A DNA stretch of 34,571 nucleotides from a virus, in IMG/VR virus record IMGVR_UViG_3300037585_002933, positions 1 through 34,571 of that record; one strand, 5' to 3'. Shown piece after piece: positions 1-7,963 of this stretch; position 1 is the first letter of the stretch; every line of letters begins with the position of its first letter. Under the pieces are notes generated by a model. The model had not been told where the DNA came from, ran no database searches, and was given only the letters and a program-made list of their open reading frames with translations. A program made the position numbers and the translations under genes.

Positions 1-151
1 AACTTTAGAAGAAAAGAACAAAAAATCTAATGAAGCACTTGATAAACATATTAAAAAAATTAGCAAATCTTCTTCTATTGCTAAAAAAGGTTTAAAAGGA
101 CTAGGACGAGGTATTTTGGGCGTAGGTAAAGCTATTAAAAAAGCAGGAATA
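1..151. repeat. Terminal direct repeat, left copy
   Basis: Bases 1-151 match 34421-34571 at every position but one (T127 versus G34547, synonymous in a glycine codon). The reading frame of the tape measure gene continues through the join. The overlap therefore marks a circular assembly or a circularly permuted genome of 34420 bp, and the window ends are arbitrary. Confidence 0.95.
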
Positions 152-1774
152 GGACTTTTAATTGCAGCTTTAGGAGTATTAGCTAATGGGTTAAGAACTA
201 ATCAAACCGTTATAGATGGTTTTAATGTAGTTTTAGGAACTATTACAGACGTTGGTAAACAAGCAGCACAGATGTTTGTGGATATGTTTAAAAGAGTTTC
301 AGAAGCTACTGGAGGTTTTGATGCTTTACAAAAAGTAATAGGAGGAGCATTTACTATTTCTTTAAATTTAATAGTTGGATTAATACAGGGTATTACATTA
401 GGAATACAAGAAACTCAATTATGGTGGGAGAAATCAATATTTGGAGGAAAAGATGCTGATAAAATAAAAGAATTACAATCTAATATTGATGAAACAAAAG
501 AAAAATTATCCGAAACAGGAGAAAGTATTTCAAATGCAGGTAAACAAATAAAAGACAATTTTGTTGAAGCAGTACAAGAAGTTGGAAGTCTAGCAAAAGG
601 CGTTGCCGAAACAACACAAAAAGCAATAAAGGAAATAGATGTAGAAGCAGCCAAAGAAAGATCAAAAACAATAGTCCAATTACAAAAAGATGCGCAGTTA
701 GCAATAGCAGAAAATGAAAAACTTCAATTAAAATATCAAAGAGAAGCAGAATTACAAAGGCAAATAAGAGACGATGTTACAAAAAGTATAGAGGATAGAA
801 CAAAAGCAAATAATAAATTAGGAACTATTTTAGATGAACAAGAAAAATTACAAAAGAAAAATGCTCAAATAAATGTAGATTTAGCAACAGAGAAACTTGC
901 TCTAGATAAAGACAATATAGAATTACAAGTAGAAAAAATAAATGCCGAAAAAGAATATATAGATGTTTTAGAAAGTGTTGCAGGGTTTAGAAGTGAGCAA
1001 ATGACAAACCAATCAGCTTTACAATTAGAAGAAATTGATTTAATAAAAAGTAAAACAGAAGCCGAAAACACAAGAGAGATACAAAGAAAACAATTTGAAG
1101 CAGAACAGCTATCAACAGAATATGAAAGAGTTGCAGCATTAAGAGTATTAGCAGACGAGGAAAGAGAAATAGAAGAACAAAGACTTTTAGATAATATTTC
1201 AAAATATAAAGAGGGAACACAAGCAAGACAAGATGCGGAACAGGAATTATTAAATTTTAAAGAACAAGCTGATCAAAAAGAAATTACACTAGACAAAATA
1301 GTACAACAAGAAAAATTAAAATTAACATCTGATACTTTTGGACAATTAGCAAGTATTTTAGGAAAAAATAGCGCAGCAGGTAAAGCTGCAGCAACAGCAC
1401 AAGCTGTAATAAATAGTTATTTAGCTTTTACAGATGTTTTAAAAACGCCTACAACTATTCCTGAACCTTTTGGGAGTATTCAAAAAGCAATTAGTGCAGC
1501 GAGTATTTTAGCATCAGGTTTACAAACAGTAAAACAAATAAATGCAGTACAATTACCTGCAGGTAGTGGTGGAGGTGGTGCATCTAGTGGTAGTGCTCCG
1601 TCTGCAGGTCAAGCACCTAGTATAAATGTAGTCGGTGCAGCACCTGAAAACCAACTAGCACAAGCGTTAGGAGAACAAGAACAAAAACCAGTAAAAGCAT
1701 TTGTAGTAAGTAGTGATGTTTCTACTGCTCAATCGTTAGATAGAAATATAATAGATAATGCGTCTATTGGTTAA
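2..1774 (+). CDS. Tail tape measure protein (5' part lies at the window end)
   Basis: This is the main part of the tape measure protein, which sets tail length. The frame is open from base 2 and joins in frame to the ATG at 34341 across the 151-bp overlap, giving 617 aa in all. It shows two hydrophobic stretches near the N terminus (GIGLLIAALGVLAN, then a segment ending LIVGLIQGITLGIQ), a long Glu/Lys/Gln-rich coiled-coil middle, and a Gly/Ser-rich linker near residues 546-568 before a short C-terminal block. The internal TTG at 116 is not a start. By the usual rule of about 1.5 angstrom per residue the tail would be roughly 90 nm, which is an inference. It follows the 921-aa tail protein and precedes the prohead protease. 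Confidence 0.85.
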   Translation, partial: TLEEKNKKSNEALDKHIKKISKSSSIAKKGLKGLGRGILGVGKAIKKAGIGLLIAALGVLANGLRTNQTVIDGFNVVLGTITDVGKQAAQMFVDMFKRVSEATGGFDALQKVIGGAFTISLNLIVGLIQGITLGIQETQLWWEKSIFGGKDADKIKELQSNIDETKEKLSETGESISNAGKQIKDNFVEAVQEVGSLAKGVAETTQKAIKEIDVEAAKERSKTIVQLQKDAQLAIAENEKLQLKYQREAELQRQIRDDVTKSIEDRTKANNKLGTILDEQEKLQKKNAQINVDLATEKLALDKDNIELQVEKINAEKEYIDVLESVAGFRSEQMTNQSALQLEEIDLIKSKTEAENTREIQRKQFEAEQLSTEYERVAALRVLADEEREIEEQRLLDNISKYKEGTQARQDAEQELLNFKEQADQKEITLDKIVQQEKLKLTSDTFGQLASILGKNSAAGKAAATAQAVINSYLAFTDVLKTPTTIPEPFGSIQKAISAASILASGLQTVKQINAVQLPAGSGGGGASSGSAPSAGQAPSINVVGAAPENQLAQALGEQEQKPVKAFVVSSDVSTAQSLDRNIIDNASIG

Positions 1775-1796
1775 AATCAATTATAAGAATTAAATA

Positions 1797-1821
1797 CGTT
1801 ATATAAAAAAACAAGGTAATG
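1797..1821 (+). promoter_or_regulatory. Candidate structural-gene promoter motif, variant spacing
   Basis: CGTTATATA at 1797-1805 lies in the short gap after the tape measure stop and 22 nt before the ATG at 1819. The same core occurs exactly 12 nt before three other structural starts (2608, 5835, 26903). This copy has a longer spacer and is the weakest of the four. Confidence 0.35.
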
Positions 1822-2406
1822 AAAATAGTAGAATTAGTTTTAGACGAGGAAGATGAATTAAATGGAATTGAAGCAATTAGTATTGTAGAAAATCCTGCAA
1901 TAGAAGAAGATTTTATTGCATTAAAAGATCAGCAAGTAAAACTTGCAGAAGTAGATAAGGAAAAAAAGATATTAATGGGAGCATTATTAATTCCTAATAA
2001 ACCCATTTACAGACAAAGCGGAGATGAAGAATATTATATTTATTTCAGCAGAGATACTGTTTTAAAAGCATCACAAAAATATCTTAAATCAGGCAACCAA
2101 AAAAACAGCACTTTAGAACATCAAATGAATATACAAGGATTAACACTTGTTGAAAGTTGGATAAAAGAAGATAAGGTACACGATAAATCTGTTAAATATG
2201 GTATGGATGTTCCTGTTGGAACTTGGCTAGGAAGTGTTAAAGTTGATAATGATGAAGTTTGGGAAAACTATGTAAAGACTGGTCTAGTAAAAGGATTTAG
2301 TATTGAGGGATACTTTGCTGATAAAGCCGAATCTCCAAAAGACAAAGGTATTAAAGAAGAAGCAGAAGAATTAATAGAAAAAGTTAAAAAAATAATAAGT
2401 GAGTAA
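1819..2406 (+). CDS. Prohead protease, XkdF-like
   Basis: 195 aa. It resembles the XkdF/prohead protease family, which matures the capsid by cleaving scaffold and capsid subunits. The likely catalytic residues are His101 in TLEHQMN and Ser161 in KGFSIEGYF, the His...Ser arrangement of HK97-type (U35) proteases. The N terminus (residues 1-35) carries the family's opening block with ISIVENPAI. The C-terminal 30 residues are charged and helical. It is followed by a small Cys-rich ORF, scaffold and major capsid protein, which fits a maturation role. The two catalytic assignments are from family knowledge, not alignment. Confidence 0.75.
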   Translation: MKIVELVLDEEDELNGIEAISIVENPAIEEDFIALKDQQVKLAEVDKEKKILMGALLIPNKPIYRQSGDEEYYIYFSRDTVLKASQKYLKSGNQKNSTLEHQMNIQGLTLVESWIKEDKVHDKSVKYGMDVPVGTWLGSVKVDNDEVWENYVKTGLVKGFSIEGYFADKAESPKDKGIKEEAEELIEKVKKIISE

Positions 2407-2542
2407 ATATTCAATTAAACCACAAAGACACAGAAGTAGTTCTCCCAGAAGTTCAAAAAGAGGATGCTTATGTAGAGACGGTTCTTATTCAAGAAAATGC
2501 TGTGATGGAAATTATTTTTCACAAGGAATAGGAAAAGTTTAA
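2399..2542 (+). CDS. Small Cys-rich basic protein, unknown function
   Basis: 47 aa, start GTG at 2399, overlapping the protease stop by eight bases. The N-terminal half is Arg/Ser-rich. The second half has four Cys in the pattern CLC...CC followed by a conserved-looking DGNYFSQGIG. I believe similar short proteins with a CC-DG-GIG ending occur near capsid genes of flavobacterial phages, but that is from memory. Function is unknown; a minor virion or assembly component is possible. The non-ATG start lowers certainty about the exact N terminus. Confidence 0.5.
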   Translation: MSKYSIKPQRHRSSSPRSSKRGCLCRDGSYSRKCCDGNYFSQGIGKV

Positions 2543-2595
2543 TGTATTAAAAGATAGATGGTTACAGTCTTAAATACAAAATAAATAATAATTAA

Positions 2596-2610
2596 CGTAA
2601 TATAAATATG
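2596..2610 (+). promoter_or_regulatory. Candidate structural-gene promoter or start motif
   Basis: CGTAATATAAATATG ends in the start codon of the scaffold gene. It matches CGTTATATARATATG seen at 5823 and 26891 in 14 of 15 positions, at the same 12-nt distance from the ATG. A transcript from it would be nearly leaderless. Confidence 0.45.
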
Positions 2611-3189
2611 AAAAATCCAGTAGAAATGCTTAAAGATATAAAAAAATTATTGGGTGTAGAACTTTCTGAAACAAAAGAGGTTAAACAAGAACCTAAAGAA
2701 ACGAAAGAAATAGTTTTGGCTCAATTAAATTTAGAAAATGGTACTATTCTTGAATCAGAGATATTTGAGAAAGGCAACGAAGTTTTTATTCTAACAGAAG
2801 ACGAGAAAGTGGCTCTTCCTGTTGGGGAATATAAACTTGAAGACGGAAGAACTTTAGAAGTAACAGAAGAGGGAATAATTAATTCTATCGAAGTTAAAGC
2901 AGAAGAATCTCCAGAGGAAGAAGAAAAAGAGGAGGAAGATATGGAAGAAGAAAAATATCCAACTCGTGAAGAATTTGATGCTCTTAAAGAAATGGTCGAG
3001 GGAATAAAAGAAGTAATGGGCGAAAAAAAGGAGGAAGAAGAAGAAGAATTAAAAGCTGAACTTTCTAAACCTGCAACGCAACCTATTAAACATACTCCTG
3101 AACAAAAAGAGATCAAAAAAGTATTACACGCACAAAAAAGAGGTAATAATACTTTAGATAGAGTTATGAGTAAAATATTAAATAAATAA
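2608..3189 (+). CDS. Putative capsid scaffolding protein
   Basis: 193 aa, very acidic. Residues about 95-150 are almost continuous Glu/Lys with predicted coiled coil, and the last 35-40 residues are basic and helical, as in scaffolding proteins that dock to the capsid through a basic C-terminal hook. It sits between protease and capsid genes, the usual scaffold position. Residues 40-90 form a separate compact segment with alternating hydrophobics. No enzyme motif is visible. The assignment rests on composition and position only. Confidence 0.65.
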   Translation: MKNPVEMLKDIKKLLGVELSETKEVKQEPKETKEIVLAQLNLENGTILESEIFEKGNEVFILTEDEKVALPVGEYKLEDGRTLEVTEEGIINSIEVKAEESPEEEEKEEEDMEEEKYPTREEFDALKEMVEGIKEVMGEKKEEEEEELKAELSKPATQPIKHTPEQKEIKKVLHAQKRGNNTLDRVMSKILNK

Positions 3190-3198
3190 TTATAAAAA

Positions 3199-3609
3199 AT
3201 GGCAACAACAACAACAATAAGTAATGATGTAACTCGTATTTTTCACAAATACGAAGCAATAACAGTAGGTGCTTCTTTGACAGATGCTGATAGTGGCAAA
3301 GTGTTTAAAGTAAGTGGTACAGGTGGAACAGTTACACTACCTGCACCAAAAGAGGGTTTTAATGTAAAATTTATAACAACAGGTGGATTAACTTCTGCAA
3401 ACACAGTAATAGCAGGAGGAACTGCTGACGTAATGGAGGGTAGTATTATAGTAGCAGGTGCAGTAGTAGATGTAGATGCAGCTGATCAACTTAATTTTGT
3501 ACACACAGCAGATAATTTAGGCGATTTTGTAGATATATGGTCAGACGGATCAAATTACTATGTTTTCGGAAATGCTCTAGAGAGTGGAGGAATTACAGCT
3601 ACAGGATAA
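3199..3609 (+). CDS. Putative capsid decoration or head fibre protein
   Basis: 136 aa, rich in Gly, Thr, Val and Ala, with no Cys and no charged helix. It looks like an all-beta virion protein. It begins MATTTTISNDV, similar to the start of the major capsid protein 24 bases downstream (MATTNTITTT), and lies between scaffold and capsid, where decoration proteins are often encoded. The segment LNFVHTADNLGDFVDIWSDG near residues 98-117 resembles the end of phage beta-sandwich or fibre-like domains. Function is inferred from position and composition. Confidence 0.5.
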   Translation: MATTTTISNDVTRIFHKYEAITVGASLTDADSGKVFKVSGTGGTVTLPAPKEGFNVKFITTGGLTSANTVIAGGTADVMEGSIIVAGAVVDVDAADQLNFVHTADNLGDFVDIWSDGSNYYVFGNALESGGITATG

Positions 3610-3633
3610 TTAATTAATAATAAATAAAAAAAA

Positions 3634-4557
3634 ATGGCAACAACTAATACAATAACTACAACGTATGCAGGCGAATTTGCAGGCGAGTACATTTCGGCAG
3701 CTTTACTTTCAGGAGATACGTTAGATAATGGCGGAATTACAATTAAACCAAATGTTAAATATAAAGAGGTAATTAAGAAAATTGCAACAGACGGTATTGT
3801 GAAAGACGCAACGTGTGACTTTGATCCAAGTTCAACTGTTACATTAACAGAAAGAATTATAACTCCTACTGAATTGCAGGTTAATTTACAATTATGTAAA
3901 AAAGACTTTCATTCAGATTGGGAAGCTGCTCAAATGGGATATTCAGCATTTGATAGTTTACCTCCTAAATTTAGTGATTTTCTAATTGGACACGTTGCAG
4001 CGAAAGTAGCACAAAAAACAGAACAAACTATTTGGAATGGTGCTGCAGCAACTGCAGGAGAGTTTGGAGGATTTAAAGAACTATTATTAGCTGATGGGGA
4101 TGTAAACGATGTTACAGCAACTACTGTTACTTCTGCGAATGTAGTAGCACAGCTTGGTGCAATAGTCGATGCAATTCCGTCAACACTATATACTAGTGAA
4201 GATTTAAATTTATATGTTTCTCAAAATATTGCTAGAGCATACGTGAGAGCATTAGGAGGATTTGCAACTAATGTAGGTGCAGCAGGTACAGACAATAAAG
4301 GGACACAATGGTTTGAAAATAACCTTTTATCTTTTGACGGAGTAAAGATTTTTGTCGCTAATGGTTTAGCTGATAACACAGCAGTAGCAGCAGAAAAAAC
4401 AAATCTATTTTTCGGTACTGGTTTACTTTCAGATCAAAACGAAGTAAAAGTGATAGATATGGGAGATATCGATGGTTCGCAGAATGTAAGAATCGTAATG
4501 AGATATACAGCAGGAGTTCAATATGGTATCGGAGGAGATATTGTTTTATACTCGTAA
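3634..4557 (+). CDS. Major capsid protein
   Basis: 307 aa. It has the features of an HK97-fold capsid subunit: a Thr/Ala-rich N terminus, a central helical spine near residues 115-140 (FLIGHVAAKVAQKTEQTIWN), then an alternating alpha/beta region with LYVSQNIARAYVRAL, and a beta-rich C terminus ending near GIGGDIVLYS. It is followed by a strong terminator, as expected for the most abundant transcript of the head cluster. Family alternatives are few given scaffold and protease upstream. Confidence 0.8.
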   Translation: MATTNTITTTYAGEFAGEYISAALLSGDTLDNGGITIKPNVKYKEVIKKIATDGIVKDATCDFDPSSTVTLTERIITPTELQVNLQLCKKDFHSDWEAAQMGYSAFDSLPPKFSDFLIGHVAAKVAQKTEQTIWNGAAATAGEFGGFKELLLADGDVNDVTATTVTSANVVAQLGAIVDAIPSTLYTSEDLNLYVSQNIARAYVRALGGFATNVGAAGTDNKGTQWFENNLLSFDGVKIFVANGLADNTAVAAEKTNLFFGTGLLSDQNEVKVIDMGDIDGSQNVRIVMRYTAGVQYGIGGDIVLYS

Positions 4558-4580
4558 TAAATAAATTAACCAATAAAATA

Positions 4581-4614
4581 GGGTGGGTAAGATTATATCT
4601 ACCTACCCTTTTTT
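4581..4614 (+). terminator. Rho-independent terminator after the capsid gene
   Basis: Nine-base stem GGGTGGGTA (4581-4589) with TACCTACCC (4600-4608), including one G-U pair, a 10-base loop, and a T run from 4609. It may also act as a processing or attenuation point before the tail tube gene, which has no obvious promoter of its own. Confidence 0.85.
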
Positions 4615-4632
4615 AATTAAAATAAAATAGAT

Positions 4633-5181
4633 ATGGCTTGCGATTTAACGTTGGGTAGAAAAGAACCTTGTAAGGACGTAGTTGGAGGAATTAAAGCAGT
4701 ATATTTCGTAGATTTCGGAGATATGGGAACTTTAAGTATTTCAAACGATAACCTTGTAGATGCAACAGGTACTTTTACTGCCTTTAAATATGAACTAAAA
4801 GGAAATAGCAGTTTTGAACAAACTGTTAATGCATCAAGAGAAAACGGTACAGTTTTTTACGAACAAACCTTAAATTTAACTTTAAAGAAACTGACAAAAG
4901 AAGATAACCAGGAGTTAAAATTATTGGCTTATGGAAGACCACAGGTGGCGATAGAAGATTATAATGGTAATTGTTGGTTTATGGGTAGAGAAAATGGAGC
5001 AGATGTTTCAGGTGGTACAATAGTAACAGGAGCAGCGATGGGTGATTTAGTAGGATATACACTTACTTTAACAGGACAGGAGACCTTACCTGCTAACTGG
5101 ATGAACAACGCAACTAGCGGAAATCCTTATGCAGGATTAAGTAGTGCGTCACCTACGATTACACAAGGTACTAATAGTTAA
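4633..5181 (+). CDS. Probable major tail tube protein
   Basis: 182 aa. The body is beta-rich and contains NASRENGTVFYEQTLNLTL and LAYGRPQVAIEDYNGN, blocks I associate with tail tube-like proteins of Bacteroidota phages (from memory). It begins MACDLTLGRKEPCKD with two N-terminal Cys. The C-terminal 30 residues are low-complexity Ser/Thr/Asn. It is flanked by terminators at 4581 and 5207, giving it its own short transcription interval next to the capsid gene, consistent with a high-copy virion protein. Confidence 0.6.
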   Translation: MACDLTLGRKEPCKDVVGGIKAVYFVDFGDMGTLSISNDNLVDATGTFTAFKYELKGNSSFEQTVNASRENGTVFYEQTLNLTLKKLTKEDNQELKLLAYGRPQVAIEDYNGNCWFMGRENGADVSGGTIVTGAAMGDLVGYTLTLTGQETLPANWMNNATSGNPYAGLSSASPTITQGTNS

Positions 5182-5206
5182 TATTTTTTCATTTGTTTGT
5201 TAAATT

Positions 5207-5233
5207 AAGGGGGGTTTTTGCTCCCCTTTTTTT
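5207..5233 (+). terminator. Rho-independent terminator after the tail tube gene
   Basis: AAGGGG (5207-5212) pairs with CCCCTT (5223-5228) around a loop containing TTTTTG, and a T run continues to 5233. It closes the structural segment before the small cassette at 5337. Confidence 0.8.
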
Positions 5234-5261
5234 GTTTAGTATTAAAATAGTTATTAATAAA

Positions 5262-5296
5262 TTTGGATAAGTCATTTATTTTTATTATCTTTATAA
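5262..5296 (+). promoter_or_regulatory. Candidate host-type promoter for the 5337 cassette
   Basis: TTTG at 5262-5265, then 20 bases, then TATCTTTATAA at 5286-5296. Bacteroidota housekeeping promoters have TTG near -33 and TAnnTTTG near -7; the spacing fits and the -7 box differs only in its last base. It lies just after a terminator and about 40 bases before the next ATG. The same 11-base -7 type box recurs at 13643, 14953, 17332 and 25435. Confidence 0.55.
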
Positions 5297-5336
5297 TAAG
5301 TTCTTTGACATACTGAAACAATTAAACAAATTAAAA

Positions 5337-5552
5337 ATGACTAGATATAGAATTTACCAAAAGGATGCTGATAGTCCAAATGAATGGATTGAAATTAGCG
5401 TTCAAAAATTTTTAGAACTTACTGAAGGTAGGGGTGCTTATAAAAAAGGTACTGCTCTTGAAGCTATAAAAAGTTCTATGAAAATTAGAACAAATTTTTC
5501 ATTTTTTAAATTAGATAATCCAAGAGGGTTTGAAAATTTATTTAATTATTAA
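5337..5552 (+). CDS. Small protein of unknown function (moron-like cassette)
   Basis: 71 aa, mixed alpha/beta composition, no Cys, no membrane segment. It starts with an alternating hydrophobic strand (MTRYRIYQKD) and carries a charged helix near residues 20-50. I do not recognise it. It is the first of two small genes lying between two terminators (5207 and 5773) and downstream of a host-type promoter, so it is probably expressed separately from the virion genes around it. A host-directed role such as superinfection exclusion or anti-defence is a guess. Confidence 0.6.
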   Translation: MTRYRIYQKDADSPNEWIEISVQKFLELTEGRGAYKKGTALEAIKSSMKIRTNFSFFKLDNPRGFENLFNY

Positions 5553-5590
5553 AGTCTTAAAATTTAATATGGAATTTAAATTTAATTAAA

Positions 5591-5761
5591 ATGAGTTATA
5601 TTAACACAAACATAGACATAATTTATGAATTACGTGATAACCAAAAAGGCACTTTATTAAAGGATAGTTATATTTTAGATGATTTAAAAGAATATCAATT
5701 AAAAAATTATTCAACTAAAAATACATACATTGAAGAGCATACTATTAGGTTAATTGAGTAA
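5591..5761 (+). CDS. Small protein of unknown function (moron-like cassette)
   Basis: 56 aa from ATG 5591, with an A/T-rich leader (TTTAATTAAA) directly before the start. It is hydrophilic and mostly helical, with YELRDNQKG and a Tyr/Lys/Asp-rich middle. It ends 11 bases before the terminator at 5773. I do not recognise it. Position after the 71-aa gene and before the terminator supports a two-gene unit. Confidence 0.5.
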   Translation: MSYINTNIDIIYELRDNQKGTLLKDSYILDDLKEYQLKNYSTKNTYIEEHTIRLIE

Positions 5762-5772
5762 TAAAAATAAAC

Positions 5773-5800
5773 AGGACAGCAGAAATGTTGTCCTTTTTTT
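5773..5800 (+). terminator. Rho-independent terminator closing the small cassette
   Basis: AGGACAGC (5773-5780) pairs with GTTGTCCT (5787-5794) with one G-U pair and a six-base loop AGAAAT, followed by T to 5800. It separates the small cassette from the portal operon. Confidence 0.9.
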
Positions 5801-5822
5801 ATGCAATATTAATTATTATCTT

Positions 5823-5837
5823 CGTTATATAAATATG
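5823..5837 (+). promoter_or_regulatory. Candidate structural-gene promoter or start motif
   Basis: CGTTATATAAATATG, ending in the start codon at 5835. It directly follows the terminator at 5773-5800, so transcription of the portal operon has to restart here or read through. The same motif occurs at 26891 and, with one change, at 2596. Confidence 0.5.
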
Positions 5838-6194
5838 AAAGTATTAACTACAACTGCATCAGCACAAACTTTTAAAATAATACCTAGAGAATATGTTACA
5901 ACAGCTACAATGTTGATAACAGATGATTCTACTAATACAACAACAACTTACGCAAGTATTACGCCAACAGTAAGCACAAATCATTTACAAATCAATCAAG
6001 CGTTTAGTCCAGTTTTAAAAGAGGGCAGGTTTTATGATTTAGTTTTAAAAAACACAAGCAATAAAATTATCTATAAAGATAAAATATTTTGTACAGTACA
6101 AGGTGTTGATCAAACGCAAAACGAAGAATACACAGTTAATAAAGATGTTTATACTTCTGATACTAGTTACGATAACGACTTTATAATATTATGA
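5835..6194 (+). CDS. Putative head-associated protein upstream of portal, unknown
   Basis: 119 aa. The frame is open further upstream to 5754, but that extension would run through the terminator hairpin, so ATG 5835 is the better start. The protein is beta-rich and Thr/Ser-rich, with REYVTTATMLITDDST, a Gly-Arg-Phe-Tyr-Asp turn near residue 65, and a C terminus SYDNDFIIL. I recall similar proteins immediately before portal genes in flavobacterial phages, without known function. Its stop overlaps the portal start (ATGA), so it is co-translated with portal and is probably a minor head or neck component. Confidence 0.55.
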   Translation: MKVLTTTASAQTFKIIPREYVTTATMLITDDSTNTTTTYASITPTVSTNHLQINQAFSPVLKEGRFYDLVLKNTSNKIIYKDKIFCTVQGVDQTQNEEYTVNKDVYTSDTSYDNDFIIL

Positions 6195-7963
6195 AAAAAT
6201 TAGGAATAGTAAATTTAAGCAGTTACACTTCGCCTGAAATTGTAGAAGTAAGAAACAAAGATTGGGTAATGTACGGAGAGGACAATGCTTATTATCAGTA
6301 TTTAATAGACCGATATAACGGAAGTCCAACTAACAATGCAATAATTAATGGACTATCTGAAATGATCTTTGGAAAAGGATTAAACGCTACTGATGCAAAT
6401 AGAAAACCTGACGAATATGCTCAAATGGTTTCTTTATTTAAAAAAAACACAGTAAGAAAGTTTTGTTATGATCTTAAATTAATGGGTCAATGTGCTATAC
6501 AAATTATTTATTCAAAAGACAGAAAAAAAATAGCGCAAATAGAACACTTGCCTATTGAAACTATAAGAGCAGAAAAAGTAAACGAAACAACAGAAGAAGT
6601 AGAAGCATATTATTATAGTCCTGATTGGCTAAAAATAAAACCTAACGACAAACCGAAAAGAATACCTGCCTTTGGTACATCTAACCAACCGATAGAAATT
6701 TTAGTAGTGAAACCATATAGAGCAGGTTTTTATTATTACTCGCCTGTGGATTATCAGGGAGGATTACAGTACTCTGAACTAGAGGAGGAGATTGCTAACT
6801 ATCATATCAATAATATAAAAAACGGACTTGCTCCTAGTATGCTTATAAATTTCAACAACGGAATTCCAAACGAGGAAGAAAGAGAATTAATTGAAAGAAG
6901 AATTTACGATAAGTTTAGTGGATCAAGTAGTGCAGGAAAATTTATTTTAGCTTTTAATGATAACCAAGAAAGTGGAGCAACATTAGAACCAGTACAATTA
7001 TCTGACGCTCATAACCAATACCAATTTTTAAGTGATGAATCTAGTAAAAAAATATTAGTATCTCATAGGATTGTTAGTCCTATGTTATTTGGTATAAAAG
7101 ACAATACAGGATTAGGAAACAACGCAGAAGAATTAAAAACAGCATCAATACTAAATGATAATGTAGTGGTTAAACCATTTCAAGAATTATTAATAGATGC
7201 TTTTGATCAAATACTTGCAGTTAATGATATTAGTTTAAATCTGTATTTTGAAACTTTACAACCATTAGAATTTAAAGACGACCTTATAGAAGAAATAGAC
7301 GATAAAGAAGTTGTAGAAGAAGAAACAGGAGTTAAAATGTCTGCTGTTCCTGCTTTTGATGATGAAACAAAAGATATTTGGTTAAATCATTTAGGAGGTT
7401 TAGGAGAAGAAGAAGATTTAGAAGCGTGGGAATTAATGGACGTTGAAGATACCGAAGATGAACCTGAAGAATTTAACGCAGAAGAATATCTAAACAAACT
7501 AACATTATCAGCAAATCAAGACAGTAAATTAGACACAGAAAGGTGGAAAGTGCGTTATAAATATATAAAAGGAACTAAAAAAACTCCTAAAACAAAAAAG
7601 TCAAGAAAATTTTGTAAAGATTTAATTAAAAAAAATAAACTTTACAGAAAAGAAGATATTGATATAATGAGTTTTAAAGGCAAAAATAAAGAGTTTGGAC
7701 ATAAAGGTCAAAGTTATTCCATTTTTAAATTTAAAGGTGGTGTAAATTGCTACCACAGGTGGGAAAGACGTATATATAAAAAGAAATTAAAAGCAGATGG
7801 ATCAATATGGGGAGGAAACGCTTTACAAGGCACTAATTTCAAAAATGTAAATCAAGCTATAAGAGAGGGTTGGAAAAAAACAACACAACCAAAAGATGTA
7901 GCAATAGCACCGATTGATATGCCTAATCAAGGACACCATCCTAATTATAAAAAAGGTAAATAA
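6191..7963 (+). CDS. Portal protein with C-terminal extension
   Basis: 590 aa. The first 360-400 residues resemble siphovirus portal proteins that form the DNA-entry dodecamer: an N-terminal wing with NNAIINGLSEMIFGKGL, a middle with FYYYSPVDYQGGLQYSELEEEIANYH and a helix-rich segment around VSPMLFGIKDNTGLGNNAEEL. Acidic linkers (residues about 365-445) lead to a distinct basic domain at 450-590 with conserved-looking Cys and His (SRKFCKDLI, GGVNCYHRWERR, a His pair near the end). That extension is not part of a minimal portal. The gene overlaps both neighbours (ATGA and TAATG), so it is translated in one operon with the connector. Confidence 0.8.
   Translation: MKKLGIVNLSSYTSPEIVEVRNKDWVMYGEDNAYYQYLIDRYNGSPTNNAIINGLSEMIFGKGLNATDANRKPDEYAQMVSLFKKNTVRKFCYDLKLMGQCAIQIIYSKDRKKIAQIEHLPIETIRAEKVNETTEEVEAYYYSPDWLKIKPNDKPKRIPAFGTSNQPIEILVVKPYRAGFYYYSPVDYQGGLQYSELEEEIANYHINNIKNGLAPSMLINFNNGIPNEEERELIERRIYDKFSGSSSAGKFILAFNDNQESGATLEPVQLSDAHNQYQFLSDESSKKILVSHRIVSPMLFGIKDNTGLGNNAEELKTASILNDNVVVKPFQELLIDAFDQILAVNDISLNLYFETLQPLEFKDDLIEEIDDKEVVEEETGVKMSAVPAFDDETKDIWLNHLGGLGEEEDLEAWELMDVEDTEDEPEEFNAEEYLNKLTLSANQDSKLDTERWKVRYKYIKGTKKTPKTKKSRKFCKDLIKKNKLYRKEDIDIMSFKGKNKEFGHKGQSYSIFKFKGGVNCYHRWERRIYKKKLKADGSIWGGNALQGTNFKNVNQAIREGWKKTTQPKDVAIAPIDMPNQGHHPNYKKGK

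Noticed and set aside
116-1774. A separate gene starting at TTG 116
   Set aside because: The frame is open upstream to base 2 and joins the ATG at 34341 through the terminal overlap, so this is an internal codon of the tape measure.
2721-3116. A long antisense open frame opposite the scaffold gene
   Set aside because: It is made of Ser runs produced by the Glu-rich coding strand, has no leader signal, and all other genes are on the + strand.
5754-5834. In-frame N-terminal extension of the gene at 5835
   Set aside because: It would run through the terminator hairpin at 5773-5800 and start in a non-leader context; ATG 5835 follows a motif shared with other structural genes.
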